Below are positions 46,656 through 53,109 of a stretch of DNA of 64,000 nucleotides, one piece after another. Both the position numbers and the translations under genes were made by a program. Under the pieces are notes generated by a model that worked only from the letters and a program-made list of their open reading frames with translations, was not told where the DNA came from and made no database searches. The first letter of the stretch is position 1. Each line of letters begins with the position of its first letter. This DNA is from Rhodococcus phenolicus (lineage in GTDB: Bacteria > Actinomycetota > Actinomycetes > Mycobacteriales > Mycobacteriaceae), in assembly GCF_001646785.1 (NCBI RefSeq), contig NZ_LRRH01000008.1:186001-250000 (forward strand). The letters are read 5' to 3'.

Positions 46656-47147
46656 GTGGAGTTCGACGTCACCATCGAGATCCCCAAGGGACAGCGCAAC
46701 AAGTACGAGGTCGATCACGAGACCGGCCGCGTGAAGCTGGACCGCTACCTCTACACGTCGTTCGGTTACCCGGCCGACTATGGCTACATCGAAAACACCC
46801 TCGGCGAGGACGGCGATCCGCTGGACTGCCTGGTGCTGCTCCCCGAGTCGGTGTTCCCGGGCGTCATCGTCGAGGCCCGCCCCGTCGGCATGTTCAAGAT
46901 GGTCGACGAGGCCGGCGGCGACGACAAGGTCCTCGCTGTGCCGGCCGGTGACCCCCGCTGGGATCACATCCAGGACATCTCCGATGTCCCGCAGTTCGAG
47001 CTGGACGCGATCAAGCACTTCTTCGTGCACTACAAGGATCTCGAGCCGGGCAAGCACGTCGAGGCGGCCGACTGGGCCGGGCGCGCCGACGCCGAGGCCG
47101 AGGTCGAGGCGTCGATCGCGCGCCTGAAGGAGAACGGCGGCCACTGA
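46656..47147 (+). CDS. ppa: Inorganic pyrophosphatase (family I)
   Basis: The 163-residue enzyme has the metal-binding signature [12 protein letters not shown] (about residues 49-60) and [20 protein letters not shown]. It hydrolyses pyrophosphate and pulls biosynthetic reactions forward. The GTG start ([12 protein letters not shown]) matches the mycobacterial enzyme; GTGAGGA lies upstream. A strong terminator follows. Confidence 0.96.
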   Translation: MEFDVTIEIPKGQRNKYEVDHETGRVKLDRYLYTSFGYPADYGYIENTLGEDGDPLDCLVLLPESVFPGVIVEARPVGMFKMVDEAGGDDKVLAVPAGDPRWDHIQDISDVPQFELDAIKHFFVHYKDLEPGKHVEAADWAGRADAEAEVEASIARLKENGGH

Positions 47148-47175
47148 GCCAGCCTGTTCCACCCCTCTTTTTTCC

Positions 47176-47228
47176 GAGCGAACGGTACGTTCAGTCGCTG
47201 AGAGACCGACTGGATGTACCGTTCGCTC
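47176..47228. terminator. Bidirectional terminator between ppa and crotonase genes
   Basis: The outer stem GAGCGAACGGTAC pairs with GTACCGTTCGCTC and encloses a second stem CAGTCG/CGACTG. It is flanked by TTTTTT upstream (A-run for the other strand) and CTTT downstream, so it can act on both convergent genes. Confidence 0.85.
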
Positions 47229-47249
47229 TTTCGTGACCCGGCCCTGCCG

Positions 47250-48080
47250 TCAGCGCCCCCGGAAGTTCGGCGGGCGCTTCTCGAAGACGGCGGAGATGGC
47301 CTCGGTGAGGTCCTCGGACGGCAGGAACGCCGCGTTCCACGCCGCGACGTAGCGGAGGCTGTCGTCGACCTGCGGGGACCGGCTGTGGTCGAGGACGTCC
47401 TTGATGCCGTGGACGACGAGCGGCGGGTTGCCTGCGATCTCCGCTGCGGTCGCGTGGGCGGCGGCGAGGGTGGCCTCGGCGTCGTCGAACACGTCGTTGA
47501 CGAGTCCGATCTTCTCGGCACGCGCCGCGTCGATGTCCTTGCCGGTGAGCGCGAGTTCGCGGGTGTGGCCGTCGCCGATGATCAACGGGAGGCGGGCGAG
47601 GCTGCCGACGTCGGCGACCATGCCGACCTTCACCTCGCGGACGCTGAACTTGGCGTCCGCCGCGGCGTAGCGGATGTCGGCGGCGGTGATCAGGTCGACG
47701 CCACCACCGATGCACCAGCCCTGCACGGCCGCGACGACGGGCTTGCGGCAGTCGGCGACCGCGGTGATCGCGGCCTGCATGCGCTTGACCATCGCGTGGA
47801 AGTCCGTGCGCGGCTTGGCGAGAGCCTTGTCGGCGAGGACCTTGCCGAGGTCGCCGCTCATGGCGGGCAGATCGAGGCCGAACGAGAAGTGCTTACCGGC
47901 GCCGGCGAGCACGACGGCACGCACGTCGTCGTCGCTGTCGAGTGCGGCGAACAGCTCGGGCAGTTCGGACCAGAAATCCGGTCCCATCGCGTTGCCCTTG
48001 CCGGGTCCGACGAGGGTCACGCGGGCGACGTGCGCCTCGATCTCGACGGTGAATGCTTTCCAGCTGGAGTGATCGGTCAT
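47250..48080 (-). CDS. Enoyl-CoA hydratase/isomerase family protein (crotonase)
   Basis: The 276-residue protein has the crotonase fold: oxyanion-hole segments GAGKHFSFGLDL and GWCIGGGVDLITAADIRYA, and a C-terminal helical region. Asp replaces Glu near the second catalytic position (VGMVADVGSLARLP), a pattern seen in delta(3,5)-delta(2,4)-dienoyl-CoA isomerases, which it resembles most. It probably acts in fatty-acid beta-oxidation. The ATG (MTDHSSWKAF) is placed at the end of an inverted repeat that looks like an operator, so the longer frame is rejected. Confidence 0.85.
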   Translation of the reverse strand: MTDHSSWKAFTVEIEAHVARVTLVGPGKGNAMGPDFWSELPELFAALDSDDDVRAVVLAGAGKHFSFGLDLPAMSGDLGKVLADKALAKPRTDFHAMVKRMQAAITAVADCRKPVVAAVQGWCIGGGVDLITAADIRYAAADAKFSVREVKVGMVADVGSLARLPLIIGDGHTRELALTGKDIDAARAEKIGLVNDVFDDAEATLAAAHATAAEIAGNPPLVVHGIKDVLDHSRSPQVDDSLRYVAAWNAAFLPSEDLTEAISAVFEKRPPNFRGR

Positions 48081-48094
48081 TACTCGAGAGTAAT
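48079..48094. promoter_or_regulatory. Inverted repeat at the crotonase start, candidate operator
   Basis: ATTACTCGAGAGTAAT is a perfect 7-bp inverted repeat with a 2-base centre touching the start codon of the crotonase gene. TetR-type repressors of lipid catabolism bind sites of this kind. The regulator is unknown and none is encoded nearby. Confidence 0.45.
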
Positions 48095-48265
48095 ATCTTC
48101 GCCGGGCGTTCACACCGAGCTTCCCGTCACGGTCGCCCCGACGCCGTGTTAAAGGCTCGCAAACTCCCGGTCACAGCTCTGGAAGCGGGACGGTGCGCGG
48201 TGGAAGCTGGATCCGACCGCACCGTCGGGTCCCCCGGCCGGTCCGCCTCGGAGAGGAGCGCAGCC

Positions 48266-48787
48266 ATGCTTCTGCATCAGGGAATCGGCCTCGGTGCGTT
48301 CAACGCCCTGAGCCGTCGTGGCGCCGTCCACGCACTGTACGAGTGCTGCGCGTCGCTCGGCTGGGCGCATCCGGTCGCCGCCGGCCGCCCGTACGCGAGT
48401 CACACCGAACTGTTCGCGCGCGGCGACGCGGTGCTCGTCACGCTGGACGAAGCGAGCATCGGTGAGGCCCTGGACTGCCACCCGATCGTCGGGGTGCGCC
48501 CGCGCAGCGCCCATTCGTGGTCCGAACAGTGCTCGGTGTGGGACGAGGATCCGGGAACCATGGTGGCGATCGCGGACTCCGCCCGGGCCTACGAGCAACG
48601 ATTCGGGTTCCGCTATCTCTGGTGTTCGGCAGGCCGGGGCCCGGACGAGCTGCTCGCCGACCTCGTCCATCGCCTCGACAACGAGGTCGATGCCGAACGG
48701 AAGATCCGCACCGATGAACTGGCGAAGGTCACCCGCACCCGTCTCGAACGCATGCTGGGACCGGAGGGCGGATTTCCGCTGTACTGA
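48266..48787 (+). CDS. OHCU decarboxylase-like protein
   Basis: The 173-residue helical protein matches 2-oxo-4-hydroxy-4-carboxy-5-ureidoimidazoline decarboxylases (UraD-like): DCHPIVGVRP with the catalytic His (about residue 71), HSWSEQCSV with the conserved Ser-x-x-Glu-Gln, and a C-terminal LDNEVDAERKIRTDELAKVT region. That enzyme completes urate to allantoin conversion. No urate oxidase or HIU hydrolase gene is adjacent, so either it is an orphan member or it has another decarboxylase role. GAGAGGAG precedes the ATG. Confidence 0.8.
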   Translation: MLLHQGIGLGAFNALSRRGAVHALYECCASLGWAHPVAAGRPYASHTELFARGDAVLVTLDEASIGEALDCHPIVGVRPRSAHSWSEQCSVWDEDPGTMVAIADSARAYEQRFGFRYLWCSAGRGPDELLADLVHRLDNEVDAERKIRTDELAKVTRTRLERMLGPEGGFPLY

Positions 48788-48826
48788 TCCCGCGCGGCGG
48801 ACCCGGTCCGCTCCTACATTGGAACC

Positions 48827-49300
48827 ATGTCCGCGACACTGCATCCGAACGCCGTTCACGTGGCCGACACGCTCATCTCGCGCGGCCATCCCGGCTTGAT
48901 ACTCACCCAGCCGGAATCGGTGCACACCGCGGAGCAGGCGGCCGCGGCCCTCGGCGTCGACATCGGTGCGATCGTCAAGTCGCTGGTGTTCGAGCTCGAC
49001 GGCGAACCGGTCCTGCTGCTGGTCTCCGGAGCCCACCGGGTCGACCTCGGGCGCTGCGGCGAGCGCCTCGGCGGAACGCTGGTGCCGGCGTCCCCCGAAC
49101 TGGTCTCGGAGGTCACCGCGCAACCGGTCGGCGGTGTCGCGCCGCTGGGGCATCCGACCAATCTGCCGACCTATGTGGATCGCGACCTGGAGGCCCACCC
49201 GTTGCTCTGGGCCGCGGGCGGGCACCCCAACACGGTGTTCCGCACGACCTACCGGGAGCTTCTGCGCATCACCGCCGGCATGGACGTGAAGATGGATTGA
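48827..49300 (+). CDS. YbaK/EbsC-type aminoacyl-tRNA deacylase
   Basis: The 157-residue protein has the YbaK/ProX fold: AAAALGVDIGAIVKSLVFEL with the conserved Lys, VLLLVSGAHRVDL and the GGVAPLGHPTNLPTYVD loop. Members hydrolyse mischarged tRNAs such as Cys-tRNA-Pro; some act on other substrates. TACATT ends 6 bases before the ATG with no Shine-Dalgarno, so the message is probably leaderless. It lies just before the sulfur-type leader of the next operon; no functional link can be shown. Confidence 0.87.
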   Translation: MSATLHPNAVHVADTLISRGHPGLILTQPESVHTAEQAAAALGVDIGAIVKSLVFELDGEPVLLLVSGAHRVDLGRCGERLGGTLVPASPELVSEVTAQPVGGVAPLGHPTNLPTYVDRDLEAHPLLWAAGGHPNTVFRTTYRELLRITAGMDVKMD

Positions 49301-49334
49301 CCGGCCTCCGGTACCGGAACCGGGAACGCTCGAC

Positions 49335-49340
49335 TATAGT
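49335..49340 (+). promoter_or_regulatory. -10 element of the flavin reductase operon
   Basis: TATAGT is a strong -10 hexamer ending 6 bases before the leader GTG at 49347, giving a leaderless short ORF. Confidence 0.6.
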
Positions 49341-49346
49341 GTCAGC

Positions 49347-49418
49347 GTGACTATCCGAGCGTGGAGCCGCAGGCACGTCGACCTGTGCCGAACCCGCTCG
49401 TGCCTGTGTGCGGCCTGA
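49347..49418 (+). CDS. RRHVDLCR-type leader peptide (cysteine attenuator)
   Basis: A 23-residue ORF begins with GTG, contains [15 protein letters not shown] and ends with two Ala before TGA. It carries three cysteines, two in a CLC cluster close to the stop. Its core matches the actinobacterial leader peptides found upstream of sulfur-assimilation genes. It begins at the predicted transcription start, 81 bp before the flavin reductase ATG. Stalling on Cys codons when cysteine is scarce is the known model for such ORFs; here it is inferred. Confidence 0.72.
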   Translation: MTIRAWSRRHVDLCRTRSCLCAA

Positions 49419-49498
49419 CGCCCACACCCATTCCATTCATCATCACTCGCCTTGTCCCCCAAGATCTTCCGGTGGGACCGGCCTCTTCAGGGACGGCT

Positions 49499-50062
49499 AT
49501 GCCCACTTCACAATCCCGTGTCGCCGATCGCGTCGACGCCACCGCACCCGAGTGCGCATCGGGCGTCGGCAACGAGGAGTACCGCTCCGCACTTCGCCGC
49601 CACCCGGCAGGCGTCACCGTCGTCACGCTCGACGCCGGGAACGGTCCGGTCGGCTTCACCGCGACATCGTTCTCCTCGCTGTCGCTGAACCCACCCTTGG
49701 TGTCGTTCAACATCACTCACACGTCGTCGAGCATCGAGGCCGTACACTCGGCGGACTCGCTCGTGGTGCACCTGCTGAGCGAGGACCAGCAGCATCTGGC
49801 ACAGCGCTTCGCCCGCAGTGCCGACGAGCGTTTCGCCGACGGTTCGTTGTGGGGCCGTCTGGAGACCGGCGAACCCACACTCCACGACACTCCGGTTCGA
49901 CTGCGTCTTCTTGTGCACCAACTTATTCCGGTCGGAGACAGCACTTTGGTCGTCGGTCTCGTCACCGGCACGCACGTCAACGACACCGAGTCGCCGGCGG
50001 GCCCGTTGCTCTACCACGACGGCGTCTACCACCGGCCCACACCATTGGACACGACATCATGA
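49499..50062 (+). CDS. Flavin reductase family protein
   Basis: The 187-residue protein has the flavin reductase-like split-barrel: [20 protein letters not shown] (about residues 28-47), [20 protein letters not shown] with FMN-binding residues, and [11 protein letters not shown]. Such enzymes reduce FMN or FAD with NAD(P)H to feed two-component monooxygenases, for example those that release sulfite from sulfonates. The Cys leader upstream supports a sulfur role. AGGGA lies 6 bases before the ATG. Its stop overlaps the next start (ATGA). Confidence 0.85.
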   Translation: MPTSQSRVADRVDATAPECASGVGNEEYRSALRRHPAGVTVVTLDAGNGPVGFTATSFSSLSLNPPLVSFNITHTSSSIEAVHSADSLVVHLLSEDQQHLAQRFARSADERFADGSLWGRLETGEPTLHDTPVRLRLLVHQLIPVGDSTLVVGLVTGTHVNDTESPAGPLLYHDGVYHRPTPLDTTS

Positions 50063-50541
50063 GCACGACACCCGAACTCGTACTGGTCGTACAGCTTTCC
50101 AACACCGGCGTCCGCTCGTCGACGGATCTCGCCGCACTCGCCGACGCCTTGCGTGAAACCGCACAGGATCTCGTGCCCGGCGTGAGCACCCATACGCTGC
50201 TCAGTTCCACTCCGGTGCCGCTGGTGATCGATCTGCCCGCCCGCGACGTGATCCTCGACAGTTCCCGGGTTCCACTGAGCCATACCGAATTCGAGATCCT
50301 GTCACGGTTGGTGCGACGCCCACGGGTCGTCGTGTCACGGTCGGTCCTGCGCGAGCTCGATCCCGCCTCGTCGGACATCGACCACCGGCGGGGGCGCAGC
50401 GTCGACGTGCACGTCTCCCGGATCCGAACGAAGCTCGGAAGATTCGGCCAGATCATCACGACGGTGCGGGGAACCGGCTATCGCTTCGATCCCGATCCCG
50501 GCGTGCACATCGTCGAACCCCTCACCCGCCGGTCGGCCTGA
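50059..50541 (+). CDS. Receiver-less OmpR/PhoB-type winged-helix protein
   Basis: The 160-residue protein ends in a complete OmpR-type effector domain: [35 protein letters not shown] recognition helix and [13 protein letters not shown] wing (about residues 70-150). The first 65 residues are not a receiver domain: there is no phosphorylatable Asp pattern and the segment is too short. Translational coupling to the flavin reductase suggests it regulates sulfur or monooxygenase genes. What it senses is unknown. A terminator follows. Confidence 0.82.
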   Translation: MSTTPELVLVVQLSNTGVRSSTDLAALADALRETAQDLVPGVSTHTLLSSTPVPLVIDLPARDVILDSSRVPLSHTEFEILSRLVRRPRVVVSRSVLRELDPASSDIDHRRGRSVDVHVSRIRTKLGRFGQIITTVRGTGYRFDPDPGVHIVEPLTRRSA

Positions 50542-50550
50542 GCGCACAGC

Positions 50551-50590
50551 GAGTGGGGCGGGAGAACACGGGTGTTCTCCCGCCCCACTC
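50551..50590. terminator. Bidirectional terminator after the winged-helix gene
   Basis: A perfect 19-bp stem (GAGTGGGGCGGGAGAACAC) with a 2-base loop separates the winged-helix gene (+) from the luciferase-like gene (-). Confidence 0.85.
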
Positions 50591-50625
50591 GGCTTGCCGG
50601 GATCCCGTGTGATCCGGGACTCGTG

Positions 50626-51213
50626 CTATGAGGCCCGGACGAGCCCTCGGCTACCGGTTCCGAAGCGGCGCAACACTTCCACCACGGACGGCGCGGTCGC
50701 CGCGAGATCGCGGGACTCGAGCCAGGGAAGCGTGCCGTCGACGATGTGCTCGACGGTGAACGGCGCCGCCAGCGGGACGAGGGTGACACCGTCCGCGACG
50801 TGCGTGGAGTGGATGTCGGCGATGAGACCGGCAAGCCCCTGCGGAGTTCCGACGTACGACAGGGTATCCGTCGCGCGCGGATCGTCCAGCTGCGCGTACT
50901 GCTTTCGCGCGTTCCGGGCTTCGGATGCCACGACCACCTCGAGGTCGACGAGGACGGTGACGCTGTCGGGGTCGCGGCCTTCGGCGACGAGCTCGGCCCG
51001 GACTCGATCACGCGCCTTGCGGGTCTCGCGCAGATCGGTGGCGCGGATACGCACCACGTTCGGCTGCGACGCACTCAGATCGAGTGAATCCTCACCGGTT
51101 CGACCGGCGGTGAGATCGGCCCAGTAGTGCGGGCCCGACGAGCCGGCAAGTTCGATCGCGACACGCAACGGGCGGGCGGACGAAGTGGTGTGAACGACAT
51201 TGCTGTACGACAT
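50626..51213 (-). CDS. Truncated luciferase-like (LLM) flavin monooxygenase-like protein
   Basis: The 195-residue product resembles the C-terminal part of NtaA/SnaA/DszA-type LLM monooxygenases: ATDLRETRKARDRVRAELVAEGRDP, VTVLVDLEVVVA, and GTPQGLAGLIADIHSTHVADGVTL. Full-length members are 330-450 residues, so most of the TIM barrel is missing. The gene nevertheless has its own Shine-Dalgarno (GAAGGAAC), leader peptide and promoter, so it is likely expressed. It may be a reduced enzyme, a binding or regulatory protein, or a decayed gene. Sulfur context supports a link to sulfonate or sulfone metabolism. Confidence 0.7.
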   Translation of the reverse strand: MSYSNVVHTTSSARPLRVAIELAGSSGPHYWADLTAGRTGEDSLDLSASQPNVVRIRATDLRETRKARDRVRAELVAEGRDPDSVTVLVDLEVVVASEARNARKQYAQLDDPRATDTLSYVGTPQGLAGLIADIHSTHVADGVTLVPLAAPFTVEHIVDGTLPWLESRDLAATAPSVVEVLRRFGTGSRGLVRAS

Positions 51214-51280
51214 GTGGGTTCCTTCGAACTGCCGCAGGCGATCCCGCGGCGGTGAGCTGTGGAGACGGAAACGGTGCCGT

Positions 51281-51373
51281 TCAGCTCGTACACATGCCGG
51301 AGGCGGTGCGGCACAGATCGACATGACGACGGCACCACTGTGCGACGACGTTCGATGCGGTCTGCGCTGCCAT
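51281..51373 (-). CDS. RRHVDLCR-type leader peptide (cysteine attenuator)
   Basis: A 30-residue ORF begins at ATG, contains [18 protein letters not shown] at its end and stops 67 bp before the LLM-like gene. Three cysteines fall in the last 17 residues. TAGGGT lies 7 bases before the ATG, so it is predicted to be leaderless. The RRHVDLCRT core is almost identical to the leader at 49.35 kb, marking the two operons as parts of one regulon. Confidence 0.7.
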   Translation of the reverse strand: MAAQTASNVVAQWCRRHVDLCRTASGMCTS

Positions 51374-51380
51374 GGGCAAT

Positions 51381-51386
51381 ACCCTA
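51381..51386 (-). promoter_or_regulatory. -10 element of the LLM-like operon
   Basis: TAGGGT on the minus strand ends 7 bases before the leader ATG at 51373. It lies in the 45-bp gap after the aminotransferase stop, so the LLM-like gene has its own promoter. Confidence 0.5.
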
Positions 51387-51418
51387 CCGACCTTGTGGGG
51401 AATTGTCGATCGAGGGGA

Positions 51419-52732
51419 TCACACGCACTCCGAGGCACCGGCGGGCTCCGCCGCGAGTCCCGGACGGGTCTCCGGCGAGGGGCTCCACAGGCCGTCGCTC
51501 TTGGCGTAGGTCCACGAGGGGCCGTGCTCGACGAGGCGCCGCACCGCACCGACGAGACGCTCGACGTCGGCGGACGAGCTTCCCAGTCCGAGGGAGGCGC
51601 GCACCGCGCCACCGGCACGACCGACGCGGGCGAGCAACGGGTGCGCGCAGAACCGCCCGTCGCGCACGCCGATTCCGTGTTCGGCCGACAGGTACGCCGC
51701 GATCTCCGCGGGTTCGTAACCCGCGACCGTGAAGGTGACGATGCCGACGGAGTCGCACGAGTCTTCCCACAGACGAAGCAGTTCGACCCCGTCGATTCCG
51801 CGCAGACCCTCGACCAGCAGCCCGTTCAGTTCGTCCTCGTGGCGCGCGACAGCGTCGGCGTCGAAACCGGCGAGGGCTTCGCAGGCCGCCGCGATCGCCG
51901 CGGCTCCGAGCACGTTCGGCGAGCCGGCCTCGTGACGCGCAGGGGCGCAGGCCCATTCGGTGTGATCGAGGCGGACCTCGCGCACCGCGCCACCACCGGC
52001 CAGATAGGGCTCGGCCACGTCGAGCCAGTCGCGGCGGCCCACGAGGACGCCGGCGCCGAACGGCGCATACGTCTTGTGGCCGGAGAACGCGAGGTAGTCG
52101 ACACCCGTTGCGGCGAGGTCGATGCGGCGGTGCGGCACGAGCTGCGCGCCGTCGACGAGAATGCGCGCACCGCACTCGTGGGCGAGGCCGGCCAGTTCCT
52201 CGATGGGGAGCAGCTCACCGGTGACGTTCGAGGCGCCCGTGATCGCGAGCAGCGCGGCCGGCGCCCGGCGCAGTTCCGCGGCGAGTCGCTCGATCGTCCC
52301 GGCAACGGTGTCGGCAGCTTCGACGATGCGGGAGTTCTTCCACGGCAGCAGGTTCGCGTGATGCTCGATGTCCAGGAGGACGACATCACCGGGCACCGCG
52401 GTCGCGAGCAGATTCAGCGAATCGGTGGTGTTGCGGGTGAACACGACGACCTGGTCGTCGGCGGCTCCGACGAATCCGGAGACCACGGACCGGCACCGCT
52501 CGTAGGCGTCGGTGGTGACCCGCGAGGCGTAGCCGGCGCCACGGTGCACGCTGGCGTAGAAGGGCAGCAGTTCGGCGATGCGGTCGGTGACGGTGGACAG
52601 GGCCGGGGCACTCGCGGCGTAGTCGAAGTTCGCGTAGGTGCAGGTGCCGCCCTGGACGAGCGGAACCTGCAGATCACAGCCGGAAACGCGGGCGATGGGG
52701 GCGATGCAGGTGGCGGTCGTTGCAGCAGTCAT
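51419..52732 (-). CDS. PLP-dependent aminotransferase class V (cysteine desulfurase-like)
   Basis: The 437-residue fold type I PLP enzyme has ANFDYAASAPALSTVTDRI at the N terminus, EHHANLLPW with a PLP-contacting His, LVDGAQLVPHRRIDL and the Schiff-base Lys in LAFSGHKTYAPFG. It ends RVGRAGGAVRASLGLG. It is closest to SufS/CsdA-like desulfurases and related lyases. No Cys-containing desulfurase loop is obvious from reading. A SAM-IV-like riboswitch in the 5' leader suggests a part in methionine/cysteine or SAM-linked sulfur metabolism. The exact reaction is not known. Confidence 0.86.
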   Translation of the reverse strand: MTAATTATCIAPIARVSGCDLQVPLVQGGTCTYANFDYAASAPALSTVTDRIAELLPFYASVHRGAGYASRVTTDAYERCRSVVSGFVGAADDQVVVFTRNTTDSLNLLATAVPGDVVLLDIEHHANLLPWKNSRIVEAADTVAGTIERLAAELRRAPAALLAITGASNVTGELLPIEELAGLAHECGARILVDGAQLVPHRRIDLAATGVDYLAFSGHKTYAPFGAGVLVGRRDWLDVAEPYLAGGGAVREVRLDHTEWACAPARHEAGSPNVLGAAAIAAACEALAGFDADAVARHEDELNGLLVEGLRGIDGVELLRLWEDSCDSVGIVTFTVAGYEPAEIAAYLSAEHGIGVRDGRFCAHPLLARVGRAGGAVRASLGLGSSSADVERLVGAVRRLVEHGPSWTYAKSDGLWSPSPETRPGLAAEPAGASECV

Positions 52733-52799
52733 GAGAAGTCCCTTGTCTGTTCAGGGACCCGTCGGTGATCGCCACGACGATGTTCGATCGCCGGCGGAG

Positions 52800-52916
52800 T
52801 CCGCGCTTGCTGCGTCCGGTTTTGGAACCACAGCCAGGTCGTCACCCGGAGCACCCCACCGCGGAGGAGGGTTGCCGACCAGCGAGCCGGGGCTTGATGC
52901 TGGTACTCGTGACCTG
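52800..52916 (-). promoter_or_regulatory. SAM-IV-like riboswitch
   Basis: On the minus strand, GGTCACGAGTACCAGC, then AGCCCCGGCTCGCTGG, GGCAACCCTCCTCCGCGG and TGGGGTGCTCCGGGTGACGACC follow in order (core 52837-52914). This is the SAM-I/SAM-IV family consensus in its actinobacterial form. P1 pairs GGTC with GACC. The downstream part to about 52800 may form the extra SAM-IV stem. It precedes the class V aminotransferase by about 70 nt and probably turns it off when SAM is abundant. Confidence 0.78.
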
Positions 52917-53109
52917 CGGAAGAGGATGACAGCACGCCGCCGGTGTTGTCAAACCGAAACACTTCACGCCCTGTCGGCAGGCGAAAAGTCGGTGGTCCGG
53001 AGGACAATCGGTCGAAGCGGCCGTCCCGGCAGGCAGTTCACCTGCCGTCCACCTGGTCGTGAGACAAACCGGCCGCACGCACCATCGACACCAGAGAAGG
53101 ACACGCAGA
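52917..53109. other. Divergent promoter region between riboswitch and Pls-like gene
   Basis: This 193-bp stretch must hold the promoter of the riboswitch transcript (-) and that of the Pls-like gene (+). I see no gene. GAGAAGG just before 53110 is the likely ribosome site of the Pls-like gene. No clear -10/-35 pair could be assigned with confidence. Confidence 0.4.
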
